Translations under genes and position numbers: made by a program
NCBI RefSeq assembly: GCF_024437735.1
Contig: NZ_JANFQO010000001.1
Location: 62,001-126,000 of the forward strand
DNA: 64,000 nucleotides
Direction of reading: 5' to 3'
Source of the DNA: Tahibacter harae
GTDB taxonomy: Bacteria; Pseudomonadota; Gammaproteobacteria; Xanthomonadales; Rhodanobacteraceae
In this document: in pieces, positions 55,845 through 64,000 of the stretch
Position numbering within the stretch: the stretch's first letter is position 1
How the letters are laid out: every line of letters starts with the position of its first letter
Notes under the pieces: generated by a model
Seen by the model: only the letters and a program-made list of their open reading frames with translations
Databases searched by the model: none
Told to the model about the DNA's origin: nothing

Positions 55845-55974
55845 TATCCTGAACGTGCTGTTGCAAGCAGTTCATGTTGCCGCGGCCGGCAGATCGGCCG
55901 GGGCGCAAATGCGGACGGCGTCGCGGTGGCCCGCGGCGCCGTCGCAAAAAGCCAGAAGTAAAGGATGGTACGGA

Positions 55975-56619
55975 TTACTGCAGCCGCGGCTGCTGTGCCT
56001 TCTCCGCCGGCGGCGCCGGCTGTACCGGCACGATCAGCAGCACATACGGCGCATTGGGCCGCTCGGCCAGGTTGGCCGCCGGACGCCAGCCGTTGGACGG
56101 CTGCGAGCGCAGGTCGTAGGCCGGCGCGAACAGGGTTTCGCCGCCTATCGTGGCCGAGGCCGGCTGGGCCAGCAGCGGCGCGCGGGACTGCAGCACGCTG
56201 TCGTTGAAGGCCGGCGCCCGGGCGGGCGGGCTGACCGCGGCGGCACCGCCGCTGTTGGCGATCACGCCGCGATTGGCGGGAGCCAGGTTGTCCTGGCGCG
56301 GCGCCGAGGCCATCAGCGCGACCACCGCCACCGCCGCGGCAACCGCGCCGCCGGAGAGGTAGCGCAGCCAGCGGCTGCCGCCGGCGGCCTGGGCCGCGGC
56401 CGTCTCGGCTTCCAGCTGTTGCATCACCGCGGCGGCGAAGCCGGCGTCGGCCAGCAGCACGGGCTGGCGCTGCAGCACGTCGCGGGCGATGTGGTAGCGC
56501 GACCAGCTGGCCGCCAGCGCCTTTTCGGAGCCGACCGAGCGCAGTACGAAGCGGGCCGCATCGGAGCGGACTTCGCCGTCCATCAGCGCCGACAGCTGTT
56601 CCTTGGTTTCAGTGCTCAT
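55975..56619 (-). CDS. rseA: Anti-sigma-E factor RseA
   Basis: RseA is a single-span membrane anti-sigma factor that holds sigma-E until envelope stress. The protein has 214 residues. The cytoplasmic RseA_N domain (TKEQLSALMDGEV to SWSRYHIARDVL, about 5-55) binds sigma-E. A membrane helix at about 105-125 (GGAVAAAVAVVALMA) and a Pro/Ala-rich periplasmic tail follow. It is 5 bases after rpoE. No rseB lies between it and mucD. Confidence 0.92.
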   Translation of the reverse strand: MSTETKEQLSALMDGEVRSDAARFVLRSVGSEKALAASWSRYHIARDVLQRQPVLLADAGFAAAVMQQLEAETAAAQAAGGSRWLRYLSGGAVAAAVAVVALMASAPRQDNLAPANRGVIANSGGAAAVSPPARAPAFNDSVLQSRAPLLAQPASATIGGETLFAPAYDLRSQPSNGWRPAANLAERPNAPYVLLIVPVQPAPPAEKAQQPRLQ

Positions 56620-56624
56620 GACGT

Positions 56625-57212
56625 TCAAACCTCGCTGTCCGCCAGCAGCGGACGCAACTGCGTGTCTATGGCCTCGCGGGCGCGGAAGATGCGCGAACGC
56701 ACCGTGCCTATGGGGCACTGCATCTGCTCGGCGATCTCCTCGTAGGAAAGGCCATCCACTTCGCGCAGGGTGATGGCGGTGCGGAGTTCGTCGGGCAACT
56801 GTTCGACCGTGGCGAACACGGTTCGTTCAATCTCCTGGCGCAGCAGCTCGCGCTCGGGCGTGGCGCTGTCCTTGAGGCGGACGCCCGCATCGAGCTGGAC
56901 CGCGTCGTCCACGGCGATGTCGTCGGTGGGCGGACGGCGCCCCTGCGACACCAGGTAGTTCTTGGCGGTGTTGATGGCGATGCGGTAGACCCAGGTATAG
57001 AACGCGCTGTCGCCGCGGAACGCGCCGATGGCGCGGAACGCACGGATGAACGCTTCCTGCGCCACGTCCTGGCATTCGGACCAGTCCGATATGTAGCGCG
57101 AGATCACGCTCACCACTTTGTGCTGGTAGCGCCGCACGAGCAGATCGAAGGCGGCCTTGTCGCCCTTCTGCACCCGCTCCACCAGCATGTTGTCGGAAAC
57201 TTCGTCGCCCAT
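56625..57212 (-). CDS. rpoE: RNA polymerase sigma factor RpoE (sigma-E)
   Basis: RpoE is an ECF sigma factor for envelope stress. The protein has 195 residues. Region 2 (DLLVRRYQHKVVSVISRYISD, DVAQEAFIRAFRAIGAFRGDSAFYTWVYRIAINTAKN) is split over residues 25-95 and region 4 (LRTAITLREVDGLSYEEIAEQM, GTVRSRIFRARE) over about 145-185. ATG 57212 (MGDEVSDNML) matches the family length of 191-195. The same frame stays open upstream to a GTG at 57368, adding about 52 residues that are not sigma-like. Confidence 0.95.
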   Translation of the reverse strand: MGDEVSDNMLVERVQKGDKAAFDLLVRRYQHKVVSVISRYISDWSECQDVAQEAFIRAFRAIGAFRGDSAFYTWVYRIAINTAKNYLVSQGRRPPTDDIAVDDAVQLDAGVRLKDSATPERELLRQEIERTVFATVEQLPDELRTAITLREVDGLSYEEIAEQMQCPIGTVRSRIFRAREAIDTQLRPLLADSEV

Positions 57213-57398
57213 CCGGGCCGTACTCCCTGCACTCGCCTGCATCGCGTCCTGCGCAGGCCGCGGCGCTTCGCGCCGCGTGGCGGCCTCGCGCTCGCGTCCC
57301 CACATCAACAATCCGGACCCCATTTCCATCACTGCTTCCACGTAAGTCAACTCCGCGTCGGGCTGCACCGTGATCCCCGGCGCTCGCGCCAGGCGGTC

Positions 57399-57428
57399 TC
57401 AAGACCCGCACGGCCGTGCGGAAGTTCC
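57399..57428 (-). promoter_or_regulatory. Autoregulatory sigma-E-type promoter before rpoE
   Basis: GGAACTT (57428-57422) and TCTTGA (57404-57399) are separated by 17 bases on the minus strand, close to the sigma-E consensus. The start would be near 57392, giving a leader of about 180 nt to the preferred rpoE start. Confidence 0.6.
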
Positions 57429-57500
57429 GTACTGCGTAAAAATCGTTGCGTTTCAAGCCGCTGTGGCGGGCGCGGCCGGCCCGCCCGGGCCGCGCCGGCC

Positions 57501-60101
57501 TCAGCGCGAGGCGATCTCGCCGCCGCCGGCGCCGAACAGCTTCTCGCGCTCCACCAGCATGTTCTCGAAACTGACCGGCGCCAGCGGCCGGCAGAACAGG
57601 TAGCCCTGCAGTTCCTCGCAGCCGTGGTCGCGCAGGAAGTTGAAATGTTCCTCGATCTCCACGCCTTCGGCCACCACCCCCAGCTTGAGGCTGTGCGCCA
57701 TGTTGATGGTGGCGCGCACGATGGCCTCGTCGTCCGGGTCCACGCCGATGTTGCGCACGAAGACCTGGTCTATCTTGATCTTGTCCGCCGGGAAGCGGCG
57801 GATGTAGTCCAGCGAGGACTGGCCGGTGCCGAAGTCGTCGATGGAGATGCGGCAGCCCAGGTCGCGCAGCGACTGCAGCGTCTCCATCAGGTTGGGAATC
57901 GACTTCACGCTGATGCTTTCGGTGACTTCCAGGTCGAGCAGGGTGGGATCTATGCCGGTCTCGTCGATGACGTTGCGCACGATCTCCACCAGGTTGGGCT
58001 GCTTGATCTGCAGCGCCGACAGATTGACGCTGACCCGCAGCGGCAGGTTGAAGCGGGTCTGCCAGCGCTTGGTGTCGGCGCAGGCCACGCGCAACACCCA
58101 CTCGCCTATGGACACGATCAGGCCGGTTTCCTCGGCCAGCGGGATGAAGAAGCCCGGGCTGATCATGCCGAGTTCCGGATGCTCCCAGCGGATCAGCGCC
58201 TCCATGCCGACGATGTCCTCGCTGAGCGAATCCACCTGCGGCTGGTAGTAGACGCGCAGCTCGTTGTTGCGCTCGGCCACACGCAGCTTGGTTTCCAGGG
58301 CGATGCGCTGCTGGTGCGATTCTTCCGGCACCGCGACATAGGTCTGGTAGTTGTTGCGCCCCATGCCCTTGGCGCTGTACATGGCCACGTCGGCGTGCTT
58401 GAGCAGGCGCTCGGCCGTGGTCGCGTCGTCCGGGTAGAAGCTGATGCCGATGGAGGCGGTGATATGCAGCTCCGAGCCGTCCTCCAGGGTCAGCGGCACC
58501 TCCATCACGCGCACGATCTTCTCGGCGATGCGCATGACGTCGTCGCGCTGCACGATATGGCGCAGGATCAGGGTGAATTCGTCGCCGGCATAGCGCGCGA
58601 CGGTATCGGAGGCACGCACGCTGGCGCGCAGGCGGCGCGAGACTGCGTCCAGCACCTGGTCGCCGACGCCGTGGCCCAGCGAGTCGTTGATGTTCTTGAA
58701 ACGGTCCAGGTCGACGAACAGCACGGCGAACATCTCGCCGGTGCGGTGGGCTTCGTTGATCGTGGTTTCCAGGCGGTCGTTGAACAGCAGCCGGTTGGGC
58801 AGGCCGGTCAGCGCGTCCTGCAGCGCCTTGGCCTTGCCCTGGTCGCGCGAACGGCGCAGCTCCAGCTCCAGCGCCAGGCGGCCGGCGGCGACGCGCAGGG
58901 TGTCGACGATGGTGGTGGATTCGGGCAGCGCCTGGCGCCGGCCCAGCAGCAGCGCGCCGAGCACGGTGCGGCGCTCATCGCGCAGGGGCAGGCCGACGAA
59001 GGCCTCGAAGCGGGTGAAGCCGAGGAAGGAATCCTGCTCGACCCGCTTCCAGGCTTCGGCCAGGTAGACCACGCTGCCGCCGTCCAGCACCTGGCGCAGG
59101 GTCGGCTGCTTGAGCGGGTCGGGCGCGTCGCCGGGCATGCTGACGCGCTGGTACAAGGTGATGGGCTGCACCTCGGAAGGCTGGTCGTGGCGGGCCGACA
59201 CCAGGGTGACGTAGTCCAGTTCCAGCCAGTCCACCAGCAGGCGCACGATCTGCTTGACGCCTTCGTCGCCGGCACCGACCTCGATCGCCTCGGCCAGCAG
59301 GCCCAGCGACTGCTGCAGCCGGCCCAGCTCGCCCAGGTCGCGCAGGATGGTGAAATGCACCAGCTTGCCGGTGCGCACGGCCAGGCGCGAGATCACTTCC
59401 ACCGGATAGCTGCCGCCGTCGGCGCGCGGCTTCTGGCAACGGTAGCGCACGCTGCCTTCGCGGGTGAGGCGGGCGTTGAGTTCCACCCGCTGTTCGCGCG
59501 TGTGGCTCTTGCTGATGATGTCCAGCGGCTGGCCCACGACCTGGGCCGCCTGGAAGCCCGAACGCTGCACGAAGACCGGGTTCACCTCGATGATGCGCCC
59601 GGTCTTGGGATCGGAAATGACCAGCTCGTCCAGGCTGCCTTCAAAGGCGAACTGGTAGCGGTCGCCGGTGGCGCTGGGCCGCGCCGCGGCGTCGGCGCCG
59701 CGGCCCTGGTTCAGCGCCTGGCGTATGCGCGCCAGCGCCTCGCCGCCGTCCACCGGCGAGCGCAGCCAGTCGATCACGCCCGGCGGCATGCGCGACCAGT
59801 CCCAGTGGCGCTCGCCCGCCTCGTTGGGCAGCAGGCCGATGATGGGCACGCGCGCCAGGCGCTCGTCGCCCTTCATCTGGGTGCAGAAAGCCACCGCCTC
59901 GCGCGCCGGTCCGGCGAACTCCATCAGGACCACATCGATATCCGGATCCTGGTTGAGGAAGGCCAGCGCCTGCTGCAGGTCCTTGGCGGTATAGATTGCG
60001 TCGAAATTCTGTCCGTCGAGGATGTCGAACAGCACGCGCCGGTCGTCGCGGTTGGTGGCGACGATGAGGACCGAGCCCTGCCCCTTGTCATCGCGCGCCA
60101 T
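57501..60101 (-). CDS. Cyclic-di-GMP protein with receiver-like, PAS, GAF, GGDEF and EAL domains
   Basis: The protein has 866 residues. An N-terminal receiver-like domain (about 8-125) has Glu instead of the phospho-acceptor Asp (VVLMEFAG, about 59). A PAS domain (about 150-270, FEGSLDELVISDPKTGRI), a GAF-like region (about 285-425), GGDEF (about 430-595, active site RYAGDEF) and EAL (about 610-860) follow. The EAL domain has EALIRW, DDFGTG and EGVE motifs intact. This predicts an active phosphodiesterase, while the GGDEF part may be active or only bind GTP. Its ATG overlaps the stop codon of the upstream small gene (TGATG), so the two are translationally coupled. Confidence 0.9.
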   Translation of the reverse strand: MARDDKGQGSVLIVATNRDDRRVLFDILDGQNFDAIYTAKDLQQALAFLNQDPDIDVVLMEFAGPAREAVAFCTQMKGDERLARVPIIGLLPNEAGERHWDWSRMPPGVIDWLRSPVDGGEALARIRQALNQGRGADAAARPSATGDRYQFAFEGSLDELVISDPKTGRIIEVNPVFVQRSGFQAAQVVGQPLDIISKSHTREQRVELNARLTREGSVRYRCQKPRADGGSYPVEVISRLAVRTGKLVHFTILRDLGELGRLQQSLGLLAEAIEVGAGDEGVKQIVRLLVDWLELDYVTLVSARHDQPSEVQPITLYQRVSMPGDAPDPLKQPTLRQVLDGGSVVYLAEAWKRVEQDSFLGFTRFEAFVGLPLRDERRTVLGALLLGRRQALPESTTIVDTLRVAAGRLALELELRRSRDQGKAKALQDALTGLPNRLLFNDRLETTINEAHRTGEMFAVLFVDLDRFKNINDSLGHGVGDQVLDAVSRRLRASVRASDTVARYAGDEFTLILRHIVQRDDVMRIAEKIVRVMEVPLTLEDGSELHITASIGISFYPDDATTAERLLKHADVAMYSAKGMGRNNYQTYVAVPEESHQQRIALETKLRVAERNNELRVYYQPQVDSLSEDIVGMEALIRWEHPELGMISPGFFIPLAEETGLIVSIGEWVLRVACADTKRWQTRFNLPLRVSVNLSALQIKQPNLVEIVRNVIDETGIDPTLLDLEVTESISVKSIPNLMETLQSLRDLGCRISIDDFGTGQSSLDYIRRFPADKIKIDQVFVRNIGVDPDDEAIVRATINMAHSLKLGVVAEGVEIEEHFNFLRDHGCEELQGYLFCRPLAPVSFENMLVEREKLFGAGGGEIASR

Positions 60102-60589
60102 CAGATCACCCAGCGTCCGTCGCGCAGCCGCGGCCGCTGCGGCGCCACCCGCGCGTAGCTGAGGTGTTCGGTCACTTCCTCCAGGCTGTCGGGCAGGGTC
60201 AGGCCCTCGCCGATGAACACCACCTTGCGCTCGTTGCCGCCCTTGGCGCGGCCGATCTGGCGCAGCAGGCCGATATTGGGCGGGCGCAGGTGGCCTTCGG
60301 CCTCGGTGAACAGGTAGATGCCGAAATGCATGCTCTGCAGGATGTAGCGCAGCGCATCGGCCATGCGCTTGGAACCGGGCACGCGCACCTCGCCTTCGCG
60401 CAGGGAGCTGATGCCCAGGTCGTCCTGCCATTGATAGATGGACTGGCCGCTGCGCAGGGCCAGCTGGCGGAAATGCACGAGCAGCTCGGCCTTGTCGTCG
60501 GTCTCCACGACGATGAGGTTCTGCTTCGACGCAATCACGCGGTCGAACAGGCGGGAACTCAGATTGCTGTCGCTGCTGTCCACGTTCAC
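60101..60589 (-). CDS. Small protein resembling the N-domain of Ycf46-type AAA ATPases
   Basis: The protein has 162 residues with no signal or membrane segment. NLIVVETDDKAELLVHFRQLA, then IYQWQDDLG, DALRYILQSMHFGIYLFTEA, LLRQIGRAKGG and RKVVFIGEGLTLPDSLEEVT follow the pattern of the N-terminal domain of Ycf46/AAA ATPases. The ATPase module (Walker A/B) is absent and the frame ends after the domain. The match is pattern-based and unproven. It is coupled to the c-di-GMP protein, so it could be its partner. The start is GTG 60589. Confidence 0.7.
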   Translation of the reverse strand: MNVDSSDSNLSSRLFDRVIASKQNLIVVETDDKAELLVHFRQLALRSGQSIYQWQDDLGISSLREGEVRVPGSKRMADALRYILQSMHFGIYLFTEAEGHLRPPNIGLLRQIGRAKGGNERKVVFIGEGLTLPDSLEEVTEHLSYARVAPQRPRLRDGRWVI

Positions 60590-60724
60590 GCGCCGCTATC
60601 GCCCCTTGCCTGCCGCCGCCGGACCCCGCGCCCCGGACCGGACATTATCCCTACACTCGCGGATTGACCAGAGGCGCGGGCTGCCCGGATCATAGCCCGC
60701 CTCCTACTCCACGCCGGCTGCGCC

Positions 60725-62764
60725 ATGTTTGAAGGACTCCGTTTTTCCCATTGGAAGACCGAACGCGGCAACGACGGCATCGTCGTGCTGAGCTTTGACC
60801 GAGCCGGCGCCAGCGTCAATACGTTCTCCCGCGCGGTGCTGGACGAGCTGGGCGAGATCATCGAACGCCTGGCGATAGAGCCGCCCAAGGGCGTGATCGT
60901 GCGATCAGCCAAGAGCGCCGGCTTCATCGCCGGGGCCGACATCCGCGAGTTCGAGCAGTACGAGAAGACCGGCTCGGTGCTGGAATCGATACAGAACGGC
61001 CAGCGCATCTTCGAGCGCTTCGCCCGCCTGCCCTGCCGCACCGTCGCCGCCATTCACGGCCACTGCATGGGCGGCGGCACCGAACTGGCCCTGGCCTGCC
61101 GCTACCGCGTCGCCAGCCGCGACCCGTCCACCCGCATCGGCCTGCCCGAGGTCAAGCTGGGCATCTTCCCGGGCTGGGGCGGCAGCGCGCGCCTGCCCTA
61201 CCTGATCGGCGCGCCGGCGGCGCTGGAATTCATGGTCAGCGGACGCAACGCCTCGGCCGAGAACGCCCGCGCTATGGGCCTGGTCGACGCGCTGGCCTCG
61301 CCCGAGCTGCTGGTGGAAAAGGCGCGCGAACTGATCCTGCACCCGGCTCCGCGTCCGCTGAAGCAGCGCGCCCTGGCCTGGGCGACCAACCTCTGGCCGG
61401 TGCGCCAGGTGCTGGCGCGGATGGTACGCAAGCGGGCCGCGGCCAAGGCCAATCCCGCGCACTACCCCGCGCCGTTCGCGCTGATCGAGACCTGGCGCCG
61501 CGGCGGCGGTCTCGGCAGCCGCCTGAACAATGAAGCCCGCGCCGTGGCCAAGCTGGCGCAGACCTCGACCGCGCGCAACCTGATCCGCGTGTTCCTGCTG
61601 CAGGAACAGCTCAAGAGCCTGGGCAGCGGCGAGCACGGCATCGACCACGTGCATGTGGTCGGCGCCGGCGTCATGGGCGGCGACATCGCCGCCTGGTGCG
61701 CCCTGCGCGGTTTCCAGGTGACCCTGCAGGACCGCGAGATGAAGTTCATACAGCCGGCGCTGGAACGCGCGCGCGAGCTGTACGCCAAGCGCCTGAAGAC
61801 GCCCGAGCGCATCACCCCCGCACTGGACCGCCTGCGCGCCGATGTGGACGGCGCCGGCGTGGCCGCGGCCGATCTGGTCATCGAGGCCATCTACGAGAAC
61901 CTCGAAGCCAAGCAGGCCCTGTACGCCAAGGTGGAGTCGCAGTTCCACGAAGGCGAGCTGCTGGCGACCAACACCTCCAGCATTCCGCTGGACCAGCTCA
62001 GCAGCGGCCTGCAGCGGCCGCAGCTTTTTCTCGGATTGCACTTTTTCAACCCGGTCGCATCGATGCCGCTGGTCGAGGTGGTCACCCACGATGCGCTGGA
62101 CGCGGAAGCCACGCGCCGCGCCCTGGCCTTCTGCAAGGCCATCGACAAGCTGCCGGTGCCGGTGAAGAGTTCGCCGGGCTTCCTGGTCAACCGCATCCTC
62201 ATGCCCTACCTGCTCGAAGCCATGACCCTGTACAGCGAAGGCGTACCCGGGCCGGTGCTGGACAAGGCGGCGAAGCGGTTCGGCATGCCCATGGGGCCGA
62301 TCGAGCTGGCCGATACGGTCGGACTGGACGTATGCGCCTCGGTCGGCAAGATCCTCGCCGAATTCCTCGGCCTGGACCTGCCCAAGGGCATGGAATCGCT
62401 GCTGGAATCGGGCAAGCGCGGCAAGAAGGACGGCCAGGGCTTCTACATCTGGCAGGACGGCACGCCGGTCAAGCCCGAGGTGGATCCGAGCTACCAGGCG
62501 CCGGCCGACATCACCGAGCGCATGATCCTGCCCATGCTCAACGAATCGGTGGCCTGCCTGGCCGAAGGCGTGGTCGCCAATGCCGACCTGCTCGACGCCG
62601 GCGTGATCTTCGGCACCGGCTTTGCCCCGTTCCGCGGCGGTCCGATCGCGCATATCCGCAGCGAAGGGGCGGCCGCGGTCAAGGCGCGGCTGGAAACCCT
62701 GGCCAGCCGCTACGGCAAGCGCTTCGCCCCCAAGGACGGCTGGGACCGCGCCGACCTGGCCTGA
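60725..62764 (+). CDS. Multifunctional fatty-acid oxidation protein (enoyl-CoA hydratase / 3-hydroxyacyl-CoA dehydrogenase)
   Basis: This is a FadB/FadJ-type alpha subunit of beta-oxidation, 679 residues. The N-terminal crotonase part (about 1-190) has the oxyanion loop AGADIREFEQ and catalytic glutamates in GGGTELALACRYRVA and GLPEVKLGIFPGWGG. The 3-hydroxyacyl-CoA dehydrogenase part has the NAD motif VVGAGVMGGDIAAWCA (about 312), HFFNPVASMPLVEVV with the catalytic histidine (about 440) and C-terminal domains (GFLVNRILMPYL, GRGKKDGQGFY-like segment). It is somewhat shorter than E. coli FadB (729). The thiolase partner is not in the window. It is divergent from the Ycf46-like gene. Confidence 0.93.
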   Translation: MFEGLRFSHWKTERGNDGIVVLSFDRAGASVNTFSRAVLDELGEIIERLAIEPPKGVIVRSAKSAGFIAGADIREFEQYEKTGSVLESIQNGQRIFERFARLPCRTVAAIHGHCMGGGTELALACRYRVASRDPSTRIGLPEVKLGIFPGWGGSARLPYLIGAPAALEFMVSGRNASAENARAMGLVDALASPELLVEKARELILHPAPRPLKQRALAWATNLWPVRQVLARMVRKRAAAKANPAHYPAPFALIETWRRGGGLGSRLNNEARAVAKLAQTSTARNLIRVFLLQEQLKSLGSGEHGIDHVHVVGAGVMGGDIAAWCALRGFQVTLQDREMKFIQPALERARELYAKRLKTPERITPALDRLRADVDGAGVAAADLVIEAIYENLEAKQALYAKVESQFHEGELLATNTSSIPLDQLSSGLQRPQLFLGLHFFNPVASMPLVEVVTHDALDAEATRRALAFCKAIDKLPVPVKSSPGFLVNRILMPYLLEAMTLYSEGVPGPVLDKAAKRFGMPMGPIELADTVGLDVCASVGKILAEFLGLDLPKGMESLLESGKRGKKDGQGFYIWQDGTPVKPEVDPSYQAPADITERMILPMLNESVACLAEGVVANADLLDAGVIFGTGFAPFRGGPIAHIRSEGAAAVKARLETLASRYGKRFAPKDGWDRADLA

Positions 62765-62841
62765 GCCGGCGCAGCAATACGGCGGATGCCGTCGGTGCGC
62801 GGCGTCCGCGGCAGCAAGCCTGCTCACAGAGTTGAAGCCCC

Positions 62842-62861
62842 GGCGCGGTGAAAACCGCGCC
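62842..62861. terminator. Hairpin in the convergent gap between the fatty-acid gene and panE
   Basis: Eight-base arms GGCGCGGT and ACCGCGCC close a GAAA tetraloop. It sits a few bases after the panE stop codon and about 80 bases after the other gene. No T-run follows, so it is a weak or factor-dependent terminator candidate. Confidence 0.4.
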
Positions 62862-62867
62862 CATTCC

Positions 62868-63803
62868 TCACCGCGCCGGCGTTCCGTCCGGCATGCGCCG
62901 CGCCAGCTCGTACACGCGCAGATGCGCCGCCGCCGCGCGCAGCAGCGGCATGTCCACCTCCAGCGCCGCGCCGCGCGCGATCAGGTCGCCGACGATGTGC
63001 TCGCATTCGGTGACGGCGCCGCGCTGCAGGTCGCGCAGCATCGATGCCTTCAGCGGCGAACCCGGCGTAGTCAGGATGGTGTCGGCCTCGGCGCGGGCCT
63101 CCTCGCCCACCGCATGGCCGGCGCGGCGCGCCACTTCGCACGCTTCGGCATAGCAGCGCCGCAGCAGGCCGGCGCCGTCGGGCGTGGCGACGATCTCGCC
63201 TATGGAGCCGCGCAGCAGGCAGGTCATGCCGGCCAGGGTGGAGAGGAAGGCGAATTTTTCCCACATCGCGTCGATGATGCGCTCGCTGTGGCGGATCTCG
63301 GCCGGCGCGGCCAGCAGCTGCGGCGCCAGTTCGTCCAGGCGCGCATCGGCACCGCGGGCACCGAAGGTGAGCCGGTGCAGGTTGCCCAGGTGCAGCACGC
63401 TGCCGTCGGGCTGCAGGGTCACCGAAATATGGCAAAGGCCGCCGAGCACGCGGGCGGCGCCGAAGGCCAGGTCCAGTACTTCCAGATGGCGCAGACCGTT
63501 GAGCAGCGGCAGCACGCGCGTGGTCGCGCCCACGGCCGGCGCGATCGCGGCCAGGGCCGTGTCCAGGTCGTAGGCCTTGCAGCTGAGCAGCACCAAATCG
63601 AACGCGGCGTTGGCCGGCACGCTGGTCAGCAGGGGAACCGGGGCGGCGAAATCGCCCTGGGCGCTGCGGATGCGCAGGCCGTCGCGGCGCAGCAGCTCGG
63701 CCCGCGCCGGGCGCACCAGGAAGGAAACCTCATGCCCGGCCTGGATCAGGCGGGCGCCGAAATACGCGCCGGTGGCTCCGGCGCCGAGCACGAGTACGCG
63801 CAT
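62868..63803 (-). CDS. panE: 2-dehydropantoate 2-reductase
   Basis: PanE makes pantoate for coenzyme A with NADPH. The protein has 311 residues. The Rossmann motif VLVLGAGATGAYFGARL opens it, followed by the ketopantoate-binding LLSCKAYDL (catalytic lysine, about 75), HISVTLQPDG and the C-terminal helical domain (IIDAMWEKFAFLSTLAG, LRDLQRGAVTECEHI). The ATG at 63803 overlaps the pilZ stop codon (TGATG), favouring this start over GTG 63806. The C-terminal DLQRGAVTECEHI variant makes it part of the broader ApbA/PanE family, so another ketoacid substrate is possible. Confidence 0.9.
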   Translation of the reverse strand: MRVLVLGAGATGAYFGARLIQAGHEVSFLVRPARAELLRRDGLRIRSAQGDFAAPVPLLTSVPANAAFDLVLLSCKAYDLDTALAAIAPAVGATTRVLPLLNGLRHLEVLDLAFGAARVLGGLCHISVTLQPDGSVLHLGNLHRLTFGARGADARLDELAPQLLAAPAEIRHSERIIDAMWEKFAFLSTLAGMTCLLRGSIGEIVATPDGAGLLRRCYAEACEVARRAGHAVGEEARAEADTILTTPGSPLKASMLRDLQRGAVTECEHIVGDLIARGAALEVDMPLLRAAAAHLRVYELARRMPDGTPAR

Positions 63804-64000
63804 CACATCGTATGCGTGGGCCGGTCCGAACCCAGGATGCCGGCGAGGATGGATTCGATCTTGGTGCGCGCGGTCTCACCGTCGGCGGATTCGTTGAACT
63901 GCACGCCGATGCCGGCGGTGCGGTTGCCCTGGGCGCCGGCCGGGGTGATCCAGACCACCTTGCCGGCGACCGGCAGGCGGTCCTTTTCTTCCATCAGGGT
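63803..64000 (-). CDS. pilZ: PilZ, type IV pilus biogenesis protein, 5' end cut by window
   Basis: Only the last 65 codons are present. The segment LPVAGKVVWITPAGAQGNRTAGIGVQF (split) and the C-terminal SILAGILGSDRPTHTM match the Xanthomonas/Pseudomonas PilZ end, which is about 118 residues long. PilZ is needed for type IV pilus assembly and, in Xanthomonas, contacts EAL and PilB proteins instead of c-di-GMP. The upstream neighbour, outside the window, is typically holB. It is translationally coupled to panE. Confidence 0.9.
   Translation of the reverse strand, partial: TLMEEKDRLPVAGKVVWITPAGAQGNRTAGIGVQFNESADGETARTKIESILAGILGSDRPTHTM

Noticed and set aside
1-64000. CRISPR arrays, insertion sequences, prophage or integrase genes
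   Set aside because: No regularly spaced direct repeats, transposase or integrase motifs were found; the repeats present are short palindromic intergenic elements.

Overview
The window is high-GC DNA with tightly packed bacterial housekeeping genes, most of them on the minus strand. Gene content and order point to a gammaproteobacterium of the Lysobacterales (Xanthomonadales): a 14-gene nuo operon lying between the tRNA-Leu and initiator-tRNA genes, a DUF4845 gene between lepB and rnc, a PilZ of the Xanthomonas kind, and a TonB-dependent receptor with an ITVTGSRIPR-type N-terminus. I cannot fix the family or genus from sequence alone. No prophage, insertion sequence, transposase or CRISPR array was seen.

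Bases 1-25122 (minus strand) form a long growth-gene block. In transcription order it reads tpiA, secG, tRNA-Leu(GAG), nuoA-N (respiratory complex I), initiator tRNA-Met, rimP, nusA, infB, rbfA, truB, rpsO and pnp. It couples central metabolism, protein export, respiration, transcription elongation, translation initiation, ribosome maturation and RNA decay. The non-coding joints are rich in structure: tandem terminators between tRNA-fMet and rimP, two 52-nt hairpin repeats plus a terminator between infB and rbfA, and a 14-bp stem in the rpsO leader.

Bases 25261-40783 are more accessory. They hold an SDR oxidoreductase, a LysM amidase, tsaE and nnrDE, queG, a TonB-dependent receptor, a small secreted protein, hutG, an S15-type hydrolase, a DadA-like flavoenzyme, tRNA-Pro(CGG), a DNA alkyl-cysteine methyltransferase and a cold-shock protein. 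The receptor gene is bracketed by mirror-image copies of a roughly 300-bp composite repeat.

Bases 40976-52293 contain a purine/methylthio-nucleoside salvage and cell-wall recycling group (nagZ, hpt, mtnP-like) with a CYTH protein and rlmD. A YdbL/YdbH-like envelope pair follows, then a divergent receiver-Hpt protein. The run recO, era, rnc, DUF4845, lepB comes next.

Bases 52364-60589 run lepA, mucD/degQ, rseA and rpoE, an envelope-stress module with sigma-E-like promoter sequences before both rpoE and mucD. After these come a large GGDEF-EAL protein and a coupled small protein resembling the N-domain of Ycf46-type ATPases. The window ends with a multifunctional fatty-acid oxidation protein, panE and the 3' part of pilZ.
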